From positions 28,852,001 to 28,916,000 of the forward strand of contig NC_046681.1 of the NCBI RefSeq assembly GCF_009870125.1: 64,000 bases of DNA. The letters run 5' to 3'. Positions within the stretch are counted from its first letter, which is position 1. Every line of letters begins with the position of its first letter. Under the pieces are notes generated by a model that saw nothing but the letters and a program-made list of their open reading frames with translations, was not told the DNA's origin and searched no databases. The position numbers were made by a program, and so were the translations under genes. Of the stretch, positions 1 through 13,300 are shown in pieces. The DNA comes from Drosophila pseudoobscura (Eukaryota; Arthropoda; Insecta; Diptera; Drosophilidae).

Positions 1-1247
1 ATGCTCCACTGCGTGTCATGCTACGTGACATGGTCTCCCCAGACATGAGTGCTGCTCTCGATCGTCATGAGAAGGCTCTTATCGCTAATTATATTGTTGA
101 GGACGTAATATTTGGCAGAGTGTGGGAGGAGCTAGAACCATTCGACATATCCACCACCCTGACTAGCGACTTCATTGATCGCCTCATCGACAACGATCTC
201 TATCTATTCTCCACGGACAGCGAAAGTGACACACCGCAGAAAACATCAAGCTACGAGGCAAAGGCTATTATACGAAAGCTTATCCGCCAGGCAGTCCCCG
301 GACAACGTTGGAAAGATGAAACCGAACGCATTGTGCACGAGAACCAAAACGATCTATTCGATGATGTCTTCGCAGAAATCATGAACAAGATCGAGAATCC
401 ACTACCGGTTGTACCCTCTCAATTGATACCTTTACATAGTATCGTATCAAACCGTAGAATCCGCATAACGGACGACATTCGTAAGTTAGAAAATATTGAC
501 TATCAGGCAATCAGAGATCAGCCGTCACTGCCAGACACAGAACTGCTCCGGATTCAGTTGCTAAACTTGTTTAAGAGAATGACAAACGACAAGATCACCA
601 GGGAATTGGAAACCGTTGACAAATACTATGAGGATGACCACGTCCAAGAAGATCCCGATGTACATATACAAACTCAGGTTTTGCACAGCCCTCTCATCAA
701 ATCAAGTGAGGTTCGCGAAGAAAATTCCGAAAAATTGGTTGAGGATGAGTTTGAAGAAGAATCTGAAGGATGGATTGAAACAAAGTCTGAATTTTCGGCT
801 CAAGTTGAGGGTCATTTTGAGCCTTATTATTATATGTCTGAAGCCGATGATGAGCTGGAAATTGAACATTTTGAATACGACACATATAATGAAGAAGTAC
901 AAGAAGAACATTTATCTCCCAAAGAAGAGGTGCCAGAACTTGATGGCTCGACAATAAAAAAGAAGTCCCAGGTTAAGATTATTACCCTAGAAGATGACGA
1001 GAATCTCGACAAAACACCGATACAGCTTCTCGATCCGGAAGAACATGAGGCTGACCTTAGGCCCGGCGGGTCCGTCTTCAAAACCAGCTTCAACACATCG
1101 GCTAGCCGTGTGGCAAGTGAATACAATTTGATTGAAACCATAGAACACCGAAGCTCAGATCAAATTCTCCCCACAAAGCCAACCACCTCCCATGAAGTTG
1201 AAAAGGCTACCTCAGATACTGGGTCGAACCGTTCGCGGCGTAAATAA
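1..1247 (+). CDS. Uncharacterised acidic protein gene, 5'-partial, nested in the dynein heavy chain gene
   Basis: The frame is open from base 3 through a TAA at 1245-1247. An ATG lies at 18, but the frame continues upstream of it, so the true start may be outside the window. The visible part is about 414 codons. I recognise no domain. The N-terminal half is helical-looking and mixed in charge. From about residue 205 the protein becomes strongly acidic, with Glu/Asp-rich runs and scattered Tyr, and the C-terminus is Ser/Thr/Arg-rich. A poly(A)-like AATAAA lies near 1289. The gene sits on the opposite strand to the dynein gene. The exon at 1318-1690 ends at a phase-1 donor and the remaining dynein C-terminus does not appear before base 1, so this gene lies inside the dynein's last intron. 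Function unknown. Confidence 0.6.
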   Translation, partial: APLRVMLRDMVSPDMSAALDRHEKALIANYIVEDVIFGRVWEELEPFDISTTLTSDFIDRLIDNDLYLFSTDSESDTPQKTSSYEAKAIIRKLIRQAVPGQRWKDETERIVHENQNDLFDDVFAEIMNKIENPLPVVPSQLIPLHSIVSNRRIRITDDIRKLENIDYQAIRDQPSLPDTELLRIQLLNLFKRMTNDKITRELETVDKYYEDDHVQEDPDVHIQTQVLHSPLIKSSEVREENSEKLVEDEFEEESEGWIETKSEFSAQVEGHFEPYYYMSEADDELEIEHFEYDTYNEEVQEEHLSPKEEVPELDGSTIKKKSQVKIITLEDDENLDKTPIQLLDPEEHEADLRPGGSVFKTSFNTSASRVASEYNLIETIEHRSSDQILPTKPTTSHEVEKATSDTGSNRSRRK

Positions 1248-1317
1248 GGCGCAAAGATGTTCTGGTTCACGTGTTTAAAAAAATTTGGAAATAAATTTTC
1301 GAATTGCGTAAACTTAC

Positions 1318-4300
1318 CCTTGATTCCCTTTCTCAGTGTAATTAAACTCGTGCGGATGGTGTTCAGCAGGACATTGAAGCGCACCATTTCCTGCACCAGC
1401 ACAGTATTCATGCTCTGATGGTATATGGTAGGATACTTGAGCAGGGCCGCATCTCGATCGAAGAGCTTGGGTAGTTTATCCAGAATATCGGTGGCCACAT
1501 TGGTCACCACCTCCTCGGGTGTGAGGGCTTTCGAGTCTTCCTTGTCATCGGCAGAGGCACTCGTATCCTTCAGGGGCAATGGGTACAGGGCAAGGAAGGG
1601 GGGACTTGTGGGATAAGTGGGTAGGGATAGGTTCTCGGGAAAGCGTTTACTAAGCACTTCTACATAGACCCTTTGTGTTTTCTCCAGTTTCTATAATGCG
1701 GCATGTTGGCGGAGCGGAATAAGCAAAAATATCCATAAGGAAGCAAGCTTCTATCAAGCATTAGCTGGCACTTACACGTCTCTCATAGAGGTCCTGTTTC
1801 GAATGCAATGCGGCAATTAAAGCGTTAAATTTATTACATTTTGAACTTAAAGAAATACTTTGAAGAAGCTTACCCAACGATCCTTTTTTGGCAAGCATGA
1901 ATGTGTATAAAAAAGCAATGTAGGAGTGTTTCATAACAAAAGTATACAAATCGTATGTAAATGAGAGGACATACGAATGTTCCAAGCCCCAATTTCAAGT
2001 ATAAAAACTATGCAATTCTCTAAAAGCATGATCAGAAATGGATTTACCTGTGTCAGCAGAGTGTGCGAGAGCAACATGTCCGTCTCCTTTTGGTCCCTCA
2101 TAATGTCCGCATTGGCGTGGAAGCCAAAGATGGCCGGTGACGAGATCTGTGGCAGCTCTCGGGTATAGGTCATATACAAATCGACCTCCTTGAACACGGG
2201 GATATAGTACAACTCTGAGTCGTCCAGATAGTATGGCTTCTCCAGGTCGATCACCGCGGGGCAGTAGTAGAGGTCCAGTATGGTCTTGAGGGTACGGCGA
2301 TCCCAGTCGTCGGTGACACGACCTCCATAGTTACACTCGCCCGTGAGATAGCGCAGAGCATCGTAGTTTACCGACTCGTACTGGTTGAGGAACATGCGCA
2401 GCTGCATCAGGGATATGCGTAGATCGGTCTCGTTGAACTCGTAAGGTATGTTCCAGCCGATCGGACCGAAGGTGCGGCGCTCCTGGATCACAGCATGGAA
2501 AAAGCAGAGCGAGTAGATCAGCTGCTTGAAGATTCGCGGCTGGGTGCAGGACTCGTACCACTCCGGGTCACTGATCGGATCGCTTAACATCGACCGGAGA
2601 ATGTTAGAGCGCAGACCCTTGGGCGGTTCGTTGGTCATCTTTATGCCATTCTGCAGCACCACCACCGGGAAATGATCGGCCGGATATGAGGTAAGCCACA
2701 GACGAAAGTCCGGATGCGTCGAGTCTGGCAGCAAGTTCTCGCAGATCTTTTCCAGCATGGGCATAAAACTAGCTGCCAAATGGCAGTTCTGCAGAACCAC
2801 CCAGTTGCCCATTTTGACACCCTCATCGATCATCTTCATGGCAATGGGTCCCTGGCCCTGGCCCAGGGACAGAGAGAACAGACGATTCGTGCCGAAGCCC
2901 TGATCCTCGGCAAACTTCAGCAGCGTGGCCGTGGGGTCGGAGCCAGGAGTCAGAATGAAAATCAGGGGTACACAGCAGTGCGAGTCACCGAACGAGGCCA
3001 TCAAATCGAATTGCGGTGGGTCGACAAACTTGGCACCCAGCTGTCCAGACACAAAGTTAAGTACGGCTGGCACCAGTTTATCCGGTCGAAAGACCCGCAG
3101 CAGCAACAGCTTCTGGAAGACGGAGATGCGCTTGCTCCAGGCAGCGGGTATGTCCTTATTGTCCTGAGGCGTTTTTGAATCGAAAAACATTTTCCAACTG
3201 CTCGGATTCGCAACCAAATCCTCGCGTAAGCCCTTAAAGTTGGGCAAATTGGTCAGCCGGCAGACCTCATCCCAGTTCTGGACGCCCAGCCAGGAGGTGG
3301 GATTCTTGTGCGGATTCTCCAGACCAATGCCTCCAGTCAGCAGGAACATCCATTCGGCATTGTCAATCAAGTTATCGTGCTTCATCAGGTTGATGTTCAA
3401 TATAAGCGAGAACAACAGCTTATCCTGTGCAAAGGCCAAGACATTTCATAAAAAACGAAAAAAAAAACGAGAACTCAAGTCAGGGATGTCAGGATGGGAT
3501 GTGTGAGTGGGGTCGCTCAGGCTCAGGGTCATCGTTTGGGGCTCGCTCTCGCATTAAATGGGTTACAGCAAGCCAAAAAGGTTGCCCTCTGAAATCAAAG
3601 CATTTTCCGAACCAACCCAAGCGGCGATGACGCTTCTCTGATAGCAATTTTGTTCTCCTCGTTTTTTACTTTTTGCAAAAGAAAATTAAAAGGCCGGGAT
3701 CAAAGGTTAGCTCATGGCTGGGTCGCGACAGGAGCCGTGGAGCCAGTGGAAGGTTAAGGTATAGGGAAAGGGCATGGCATAATTGACTGAAAACAGCATA
3801 AAGCTAGCTAGAACTTGTTTGGATTATTATTTCCCTTATTTCCTCTTTTTTTCTTCCACTTTCCTTTGGCAAGGTACATCCTTTGATTGCAGCAGCAACG
3901 TAATAATGTTATTCGAGCAGCTCAAAAGTTGCACAGTGGGCGAGGTAGAGATGGTCTTTGGTTATTAGAATCACAAATTCGTTTCAAAAAGTATGGAAAA
4001 TTGGAAAGGATAGTATAGGTAGTTGAATTATGGAAGAAAATAAGAGTTAGCAGCACTTTTCTGGGGTTAGTCAGGAGAGCTACAGATAGATAATTTCCTA
4101 TTTCCTACAATCTACATTTTTGTCCTTCAATCAGAAGTTAACATCCACGGTGGCTGCAGTTGCAGCCGCTGCCTTTCATTGTCAGTTGAAGTGGCATCAA
4201 GTACAATGTGCTTGGAAGTAAAAGTACTTAAATATTATTTAAAACCAAGTCAAGGCAAGTCAAGTCAAGTAGAGCACGAAGCTCAGCCGCAAAAGCAACT

Positions 4301-7300
4301 GATACGCAACGCAAAGGAATACGCTTCAAATGTCACATTATTAGATTATGCGCAATTACGGGGCTAACGAGGCTAAAGGCTACAGCCAACGGATGGACGG
4401 ATAGACGGCTGGAAGGCTTGACGATAATTGGCATTAGCCATGGGCACTCACACGCTCGAACAGACTGCGACAGATGTTGACATACAGGCTGTAGGTGAAA
4501 TGATTCCGCAAGTCCTGCAGACGGGCCACGATGTCGTCCACCTTCTCCGTGTTGTCGATGGAGGCCATGTACAGGTTGACAAACCAAACCAAACTGTACT
4601 GGTACATGGGATCGATGTTGGCCAATTCCACTGAAATACAAGAAGACTGTAAGACAGATTGATTACATATACAGTAGATGGAATGGATTACCTATTGTAA
4701 AGAACAAGATTGTGGAGTGCTCGGCTATTGGTACATAGCTCAACCGGGCTATATCAATCTGCTTTTCGGTGGCTTCCGTGATAATCTGCTTCTCACTGAT
4801 GTCATTGGCCAAGGCCTTGGCCGAGCTCAATATCTGTACGGCCGTCTCGTCTTCCAAGATATTATCAGCAGAAGAGAGCACTTCGAGGATCTGGTCTTCA
4901 GTCTCCTTCAACATGCGCTTGTTCTCAGCTCCCTGGACAATTAGGTTGTTCTTCTCCGCCTCCAAGTCGGGACGTTCTCGGGCCACCGTAATGCCCAGCA
5001 ATTGATCCTGCAATCCCTGTGTGGTAATCATGAAATTTAGTAGGGTTACCTTAACAGCCACCTCGGGTAGATAATGCGGATTTCGCAGCTTCGTTGTCAT
5101 ATAGAATCTGAAATAAAGAATCATTTTAATGTTGCATATCGGGAGGAACCAATCGAATTCCGTATCCACCTAAAACTATGATTATACTCAATCACAGAGT
5201 CGCCCAGCTTGATGCAGAGAGTACCACCCTGCTTGAAGAGCTGCTTCAGCAGCACCGACTCCAAAATGGGATCCAACTCTTCGCCAATATTCTCCAGCAG
5301 CACTGGCAGACCGAATTGAATGGCATTCTCCATGACGCGAGTGTAATCGGGCTGATTGAGACGTATCACACAGAGCTTATTGTTCTTCTCATAGTTTTTA
5401 ATCCATTTGTTGGCCTGGCCCTGGGGATCAATCATCAGTGGCCAGCGACGTGCATTCCTGTAAACAGACACACAAAATCAATGAATGAACACACGTATAA
5501 TCTCGTATCTAAACACGCACTTTAAATGATATTACAAATGCAGGCAATTTGTCAACATGCACCCAGCATGGACTCCAACGAGCCCATCATTTTGTTGGAA
5601 GTTGGAATATTAAAAAGGAAAACACCGCATAAATACACATTCAATATTTACGTCAATAATTCATAAGCGTAAATAATTCTATAGAAATGTTTTTGCTCGC
5701 ATTATGTGGAGATGTACTCGTGGGCGGGTGGAGGTGGATGTGGAGGTGGAGGGGTCTGTCGTGCGGGTTTTGTGGGTTTTGCAATGGAAGCAAACCTCTG
5801 GCTTCAAATATGCCAATACATCATGCAAACGCAAACGTTAAGCCACAGACAGAACTATATTACAAAAGGAGCGTAGTCGCCTTTAGGCTTCCAAGGGGGT
5901 TTTGGACAGTTTCAAAAAGAGATACCCATTTCATGTTCTTACTAATGAAAAGTCCTTTTGTTTTTATAAAATGTCATGATGCTTCCTATCTATCTTTAGC
6001 TGGAAAATTAACTGTAATTTCCTAATGTACATTAGAAAAGATTTTATGGGATTGAACATTTATCTTCTCTATATTCGAGAGCTTTTTTATGATGTTTCAA
6101 AATATGAGCCCACGAAATACACAAAGTATAAAGCACTATCCGATTGCTTGCTATAAAATGTTTCGAAATATGACCTCAATAAACATACTGAAAATATTTG
6201 AAATTTTAAAATAATGATTGGAAGACACTTAACACCCCAACGGGGGGTTTTGGGGCGCCCCTGAATGATATATGTATATACATATATACAAATATATATA
6301 TTTATGGATATGTGTGCATACGGCGATTGTGGTTGTTTGTGTGTGTGTTTGGAACACTGCATATAGAGAGAGGGAGCTATTGCGATAACTCAGAGCCGGA
6401 GTGGCAAAAACGAAGAGGGGAATGGGAACGGGCACTGGCTGTGGCACTGGCTGTGGCTGTGGCAGTGGCATAAAGAGAGTGAGATAGAGCGAGAAAAACA
6501 ACAATAACTTGCAGCAGTGGCAACGTTGATGGCAACAGCGACGGCAGCGGCCAACACATGACAAATTCACACCGAATACAAATTGCTCGTGCGAATGAAT
6601 GAACATTTTTGTAAATTGAAAACTTGATGAATGAAAAATATTTGATGGAAAAACAAAAGAGCAATGTCCCGGCACCGGTCCTGGTGCCGTTGCTGTTGCC
6701 GCTGCCGCTGCCGGTAGGAGTCCTAGGCCGCTGCCTGTTTCCCGTACGGGGACCCACGATAAAAAAAAATTTAACAAATTTTATACAACGAATTCCAGCT
6801 CCAAACTCCTATACAATAGAACCCCATAGAAGTGGGACCGTCTGTGCAATGGGCAGGCAGTTGCCATATGAAAAATTGCTAAAGTTCAGAGCACACCACC
6901 CGTGGGACCAGCTAGAGATACGGTTTTTAACTGTTTGTCACAGAATAAAAAGGAAGTTTGCACGAAAAATAGTTGTGAACACAGTCAAATATGCCATTCA
7001 ACTGCATCCAGCATTGCAAATCTGTGCAGAATCCGTTGACTGGTGTTGGGGAATTTCACTGTTGCAATAAAACCCAAAAAGAGAATCAATATTTAAAAAA
7101 AAAAAACCTTATCAAATTCAGGAGCGAGAGTTGATAGCTATAGGAATTGTTATGGATTGCATACTTTGGGGAGAGATAAATATGTTACAGCTTAAAATTT
7201 TGTTGATAATTTAATACAATTAGGTAAGCCTTCCACTCTCATAGTTTAAAGATTTACAGCACTTTTCAGCTCACTTTCCAATTGCTGCTAACCATTTACC

Positions 7301-10300
7301 AACACTAACGACGCAGTCAGGAGCAAACCATGTCCTCACTTCAAGCTCATTACGCATTCTGTAAGGTCTAGAACATGGCGACCCAAAGCGAAGGTCTACA
7401 AATTGTTTTTCCCTTTTTCAAATTAACATTATTTAATCAAAGACATGCCTCCCAAACCTACGCATAGAGGCATGACCCGAAAAACCTGTTCTACACCTGA
7501 TACCCAATATACGAACATAGCATTTTATGATGCTGACGAGAGAAAGCTGGAGAGGTAGATGTAGAGGTATAGGCTGAGTCAGAGGAAAAGACTGGGGCAA
7601 AGAGGTCACCATATGTGCTACGTGTCACCCGGAATATTAAGCAAATGAATGTTAATAGTAAAGACAACACAAGGAGCCCAGTGAGTTCTATCGAACACCC
7701 CAGCCATCCCAACCCTCCTGGCTCTCGGCATATTTGCCAAATACAAATACAAATTTCTCTATACGAGTATGTACTATACACATAGACCAAGGCCCCGAAA
7801 CTACAGTGTAAGTCCCAAAGGATGTGCAATCGTCTGCTGCTGCTGCTGCTGCTACCCCTGGGTCGATGTAAAAATTAAACCTAATCCGCTCTGGGCGCAC
7901 ATTAATCAATTGCTTATAGAGGGAGAGTGGTCCTGAAGCTGAAGCCGAGGCAGCCCGCATGCCCCGGCGGTCGCGTTCACTCACTCACTTCTGGGGCCCT
8001 CAGGTATTTTCGGGCATGCTCCAAATTACTTTGAACACTTTCATGGAAAGCGGCTGCCGAAGCAGCAGCCAGGAATTTCCTTTATTAAATCGACCAGCGA
8101 CAGGACGAGAGACGGAAGACGAAAGAAGAAAGACGAAAGACTGGAGATGTGGAGTGGCATTTGGCCCTGCTCCCTGACCTCAGAGAAACCCACCAGATGC
8201 GTAATACACGCATCAAACATGAAATTTCTGCTCTGCCTCCATCCCCCTTGCAGCTTCTTGTGCCCTTTGTACCTTGAGCTACAACCACCAGGCTACTGGC
8301 TGGCTGCTGGCTGATGGCTGCTGGATGGCGTGTCCTGGCAACGACTCGTTCTGGCCACATGCGGGTGCACCCTCCCTAACAACACCTACCTACCCCCAGC
8401 TACTGTTCCCAGTTCCCATTTGAGACCGCGTTTGCTTTCGCGTTCCGGTTCCCCTTCCCCTTCCAGTTCTAGTGCCACTGCCACGGCTACCGTGCAGCAT
8501 CCGGTGCTGTTCTCACACTCACAATCGCAACGTCTGCACGAGGCGTATCTTTAATTTTCCTAATATGCGTGAATTCTAACGTTTTATGTTTCGTAATTAG
8601 AAAAGAGGCAAAACAAAAACTCCAGCTTCGTGTCGCTGACAGGCAGCCCAGCGCATTGGAGGAATGAAGCACGAGGCAGGGCAGGCCCCATAATTACCGT
8701 GTCAGGTTGTTTAATTGATGCGAACAGAAGACAGAGGGGAGGGATGAGATTAGGATTAGATGCCAGATGTTGTCATAACTTGGAGTAGTAAAAAGAAACT
8801 TCAACTACAAGAAGATCCTCTGGTGCACTTTAACAAAATATGACATAAAATCGAACATTGTTTCATGGTGGTGTTCCACAGTACGACTTACATCTGTCAA
8901 AATTGTTTTAAGACACAAACAAGTAATTGAATCAACGAAGAGGGCTCTTCCTCGTAACACTTCTACACTACGACTAAATGTTTGATTGTATTACCCTAGG
9001 AAACAATAAAAGTCCTTCAATTTCGGCAACCAAAGCCACTAATACTCTTCCATATCGACTCAATAGAATTGTAAGTTCTACTCACTTCATCATGATGGCA
9101 CTCTCAATGGAGAACGCATCCGTGGGCAGGCCACAGATATTCCAGAAACGAATCTCCACCGGTTCGCCCAGGACAACAGCCAGCTGGAAATCGGGTGAGC
9201 AGACGACGCCATAATTGATGCACTTAACGACCCATTTCTTGATTTGTTTGACTCTAAAATCGATGGTGAAAGGCCCTAGATAGGCCACCACGCCAGAGGA
9301 GATCAGCACATCGCCGGTAACGCTCTTGAAGCTACCCTGCAGCATCTTGGCCGTCTCCGACCAACGGGTGCGTTCGCCACCCAAGCCAGAGATGAGCTCC
9401 TGGGCGCGCTGTAGTTTCTTAGTACAAGCCTCATGCTCGGCCAACAGAACGCTAGAAAAGAGAGTGAGACCATCAAAATGAATCAATAGAAATCGATAGA
9501 TTCCACTACTTACCCATACTGCCTAAGCTGCTCGTCGAGAATCTTCTGAATAGCCGCCAGATTGGCCTCAACTCTGGCCAATTGTGCCAATTTTTCGTTG
9601 AGCGTCTTCATGGCCGCATCATAGGTAGCTTCGGCCTCGGCCAGGGCTATTTTCTTGGGCGCCACAATCTTGGCCACAACATCGTACTTGGACAAGGCAA
9701 TGACCCATCGACACAGGCCCTCGCAGGCTGTGGAGGCCGTCTTAATCTTATCCGGATCGAACGCCTCATTGTTGAGGATACGCTGGTGCAGCTTCTTCAT
9801 CACCTCGAGCGGAATGTTATCTTTGTCGAAGTTGAGAAGACTGTCCAGGAATTTCATGTCGCTGAGCACTCGCTTGGAGGGTCCCCAGTAGTCCTCCACA
9901 GTGCCCAAGCCACTCGGATTGGGCACCTTGTCCGGCTTAACATCTTTGAGAATGCAAACGGCCTCCATGACAATTCGCACGCCAATGGGCGGACTCTTCA
10001 TTGTCTTGACCACAGCAATGTCCGCCGTGGTTAGAGTATTCAGGGCGGCCAGAGCTGAATTCAAAATGGGCAGGGCTTCGCCCAATTTGGCGTCGCACTC
10101 GTCCTTAATCGTTTGAGCAATAGCCGCCTGCTCCTTGGCCGACTCTTCGTCCTGTTTGACAATCTCCCTCTGTTCGGCTGCAATGTTACTGTCTGCCGTC
10201 ACTTTGGCCACTTGCTCGGCCACGATTTCAGAGGCTTCTTTCAATTTGGGCTCGAGCGCCTGCAGTTGCTCCTGCATTACACCCACTTGCTGGGCGGCAA

Positions 10301-13300
10301 TGTCCAGTTGGGAGATGCCTGTCAAGTAGCGATTGCGATTGGTTGTGATGTTGCTGAAAAAGAGAGATTACATTCAAGATTTCATTCAGAACTGAATTTC
10401 AATAAGTTCCAATTACTTTCTCTTCTGACTGAGGAGGGACTTGAATGTTTGGATCAGCTCCAAATACGAAGTGGGGGTCACGTAGTTGTATCTGTGCAGT
10501 CTGGAAAAGAACTTCTCTGATAGCAGCTGCGTGGAGGTATGGAACTCCATGCACATATCAATGGCTGTGCTTCGCTCCAGGGCAGTCAGATCCTCGGTGG
10601 CGAGGAAACGCGTCGATACCGCCAGCAGGGCATCCTCCGGCCAGGATTGGAACCAATCGATGGTACAGCAATTGACTATAGAAGGGAACTTACGAATACG
10701 ATTACGCAGGGCCTCGCCAATGGGGGACATGGCCAGCACAATATGCAGCTGATCTTTACAAGTCTAAGGAGGAATTTCAGGTGGGAAAATTAGTTTGAAA
10801 AGCACATATTTGGTTACAGCTCGTTCTGTGATCCCACCGTAACAAAGAAATTGAATAGAGCCACGGGACTGCCATCAGTTTGGACAGCCTTATCGCGTTG
10901 CTTGTCGATCTGTGCCATCTTCTCGACCACCTCGATCTTCTCTTCGTTGGTAAACAGATTGGGAACCTCACCCGAGTTGAGCAGATTGTTGATGTCCTCC
11001 AAGAACGATTCATCCTTGATCTATAAAGAGTCTAAGCGGGTTAGAGAAACCAAGCCCCAGGGAGAGAGCAGTCCACAGCCAATTGTTCCCACCTGTACGT
11101 CCGTAAAGAGAAAGACACCGTGCATCTCGGATGCCCCAATTTTGCGTAAGATTGTCTTGATATCCTCGTGATACTCATAGGGACCATACAATCGAGTAAT
11201 TTCCACTTGAAATAGCTCATAGTCGCATATATGCGAAGCCAGACGAGTCAAGCTCTGGCGTCCGGAGCCGCCGACCCCAATGAGCAGAGCATGACTACGT
11301 GGCTGCTTTATGATGCGGCATATGCGCGACAAATGCTCGATGGCGAAGCGGAAAAGCACCAGATTCATGGGTTTCTTCGACATGTTGTTGTACTCCACCA
11401 GATAGGCCTCCACCACATTGCGCAACTCCTCCAGGTCCTGCACCTCAACATAGTTCTTGGTATCCGCTTTCGGATTGGTGAAGTCACAGTAAATCAGCTG
11501 ACGGAAGTCGGACTCCTCCAATTTCTTGCCTTTGCTCACAAGCCGCCCGAACAGCTTCGAGGCATCAATGTTGAAAGCGTTCATCACAGTGGTGCAAACG
11601 TTCTCAAACAACCAGCTACGATCGGCATCCTCCACCAGCCGATCCCCATAGACCCGCAATACCTCGTGCACCCACAGACGACGCATCGAGTTCATGTCCT
11701 CCGTGGCCTCGGGCACCGACAGTAGCACACCCTGTATGACCCTAGAGAAATCTCGCAGGTTGAACAGATAGTGCGACTTGGCCGGTGTGGGCAGCAGATT
11801 CAGCTTGGCATCATTGTAAATGGTCAGCGTGGCACTCACAATCTCATCTATACAGGGATCGAATTCTTTGGAGAAGCCCCTAAATTCAGGCAGGAAATAT
11901 AATCAAGGTAAAGCATGAGTATTCCCGAATCAAATATCATTTTTAGCTTATAATCTCACCTGGTATCCAAATGCCAGAGTACAATCTTGCTAAAGATCGT
12001 GGTCATGATCTCGTTGTTGAAGTCATCGATGGACACCACATTGAAGAATCGCTGGAATCGTTGTGTCACTGTATTGCCCGTCGAAGGCGGTCCCATGGCC
12101 GTAATCATTTGCAGATCTATCAGCTTCATGGGCACTATGTTCTTCCGGTCGTACCACATCATGTGATCGAGCATCATGCGAAGCAGCTCGATAGGAGGCT
12201 GGGCCCCGTAGTTCTCTTTGAGCGGCATGGAAACATCATCCACGAAGATCACAAAGCGCTTATTGAGCGGAGGACCGAATACACCCTTTCGCCGTTTGTC
12301 CAGCTTGGACATGATAATGTCCTGGGTCTGATTGGCCGAAGTCTGGGCTGAAAAGCTGATCAACAGCGGCTTGTAGACATTCAAGTCCATTCTTTTCAGC
12401 ATGTAATCGATCACATAGACACTCTTGCCCGTTCCCGTGGGTCCCACTAGCATCAGGGGCTTGGCGTGACGCACCAGCAGATCTAGAATGGCCCCAATGC
12501 GAATACTTTCGTTGGTTTGTATAATGATCTGATTGACGGGTATGTCCCGAGGAATGGGCGGAGCCGAGTTCACGTCGTCCTGCCAGGGCTTCCACTTGCC
12601 TTTTCCCTCTTTAATATAGCGATAATCGAAGACAGATCCCTGCTTTGGTATAGGGAAAATAAAAGGCTTTGCCAGCACATCCACATAGAGATCGGGTGTG
12701 ACACCATAAAGGTCGTACAGACTCTGCGGGAACGTCTTCTCCATCAGAGCCCGAAAGACGATGTTGAACTTCTCCCGGCTGGGGGCATCCAGTGATCCGC
12801 CGAGCGACCAAACGGCTGAGAATAAGAATATTCCCTCGAGTTGGGCTCGGAAGTCCAGGTCCGATATATTGGTCACGTATTTCTCGTCCTTGAAGTCATC
12901 GATGAAGCACTCGAAAAAGTTCATGAGGCTCACCATAAGATTGGCATCCGAAGTCGGTGCTATCTCCTTCAGACCCTTTCGCACGATGTATAGCAAGATA
13001 GGACAGAAGCGCGAGATCATGGTGGAGATCAACTGCTTGCTGACCGTGTGAAAGGCGGCCGGCAAGGTATTCTTCCATGAAGCCACCAACGGCTCCCAAC
13101 CCAGGGAGCTCGGCTCCAAGTAGATCATTCCACAACGCGACACTGTGGCCGGTGAGGCCACCTCCAAGTCCATGGGCTCGAATATCAGATTTGTGCTATT
13201 CGACAGTTGGATAATCTCGCCGGACATCAGGCACAGCTTCTTGTTGTCATCGAGTACAGTGTTCATATTCTCGATCCAAATGGCATCCACTGGCCCGTCG

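Noticed and set aside
6377..6777. Long minus-strand open frames in the big dynein intron
   Set aside because: They come from low-complexity GGCACTGGCTGT and AT repeats, lack splice support and resemble no family.
10814..10837. Extension of the dynein exon to the GT near 10817
   Set aside because: That donor leaves phase 2 and breaks the conserved AAA5 sequence; the donor at 10837 restores it.
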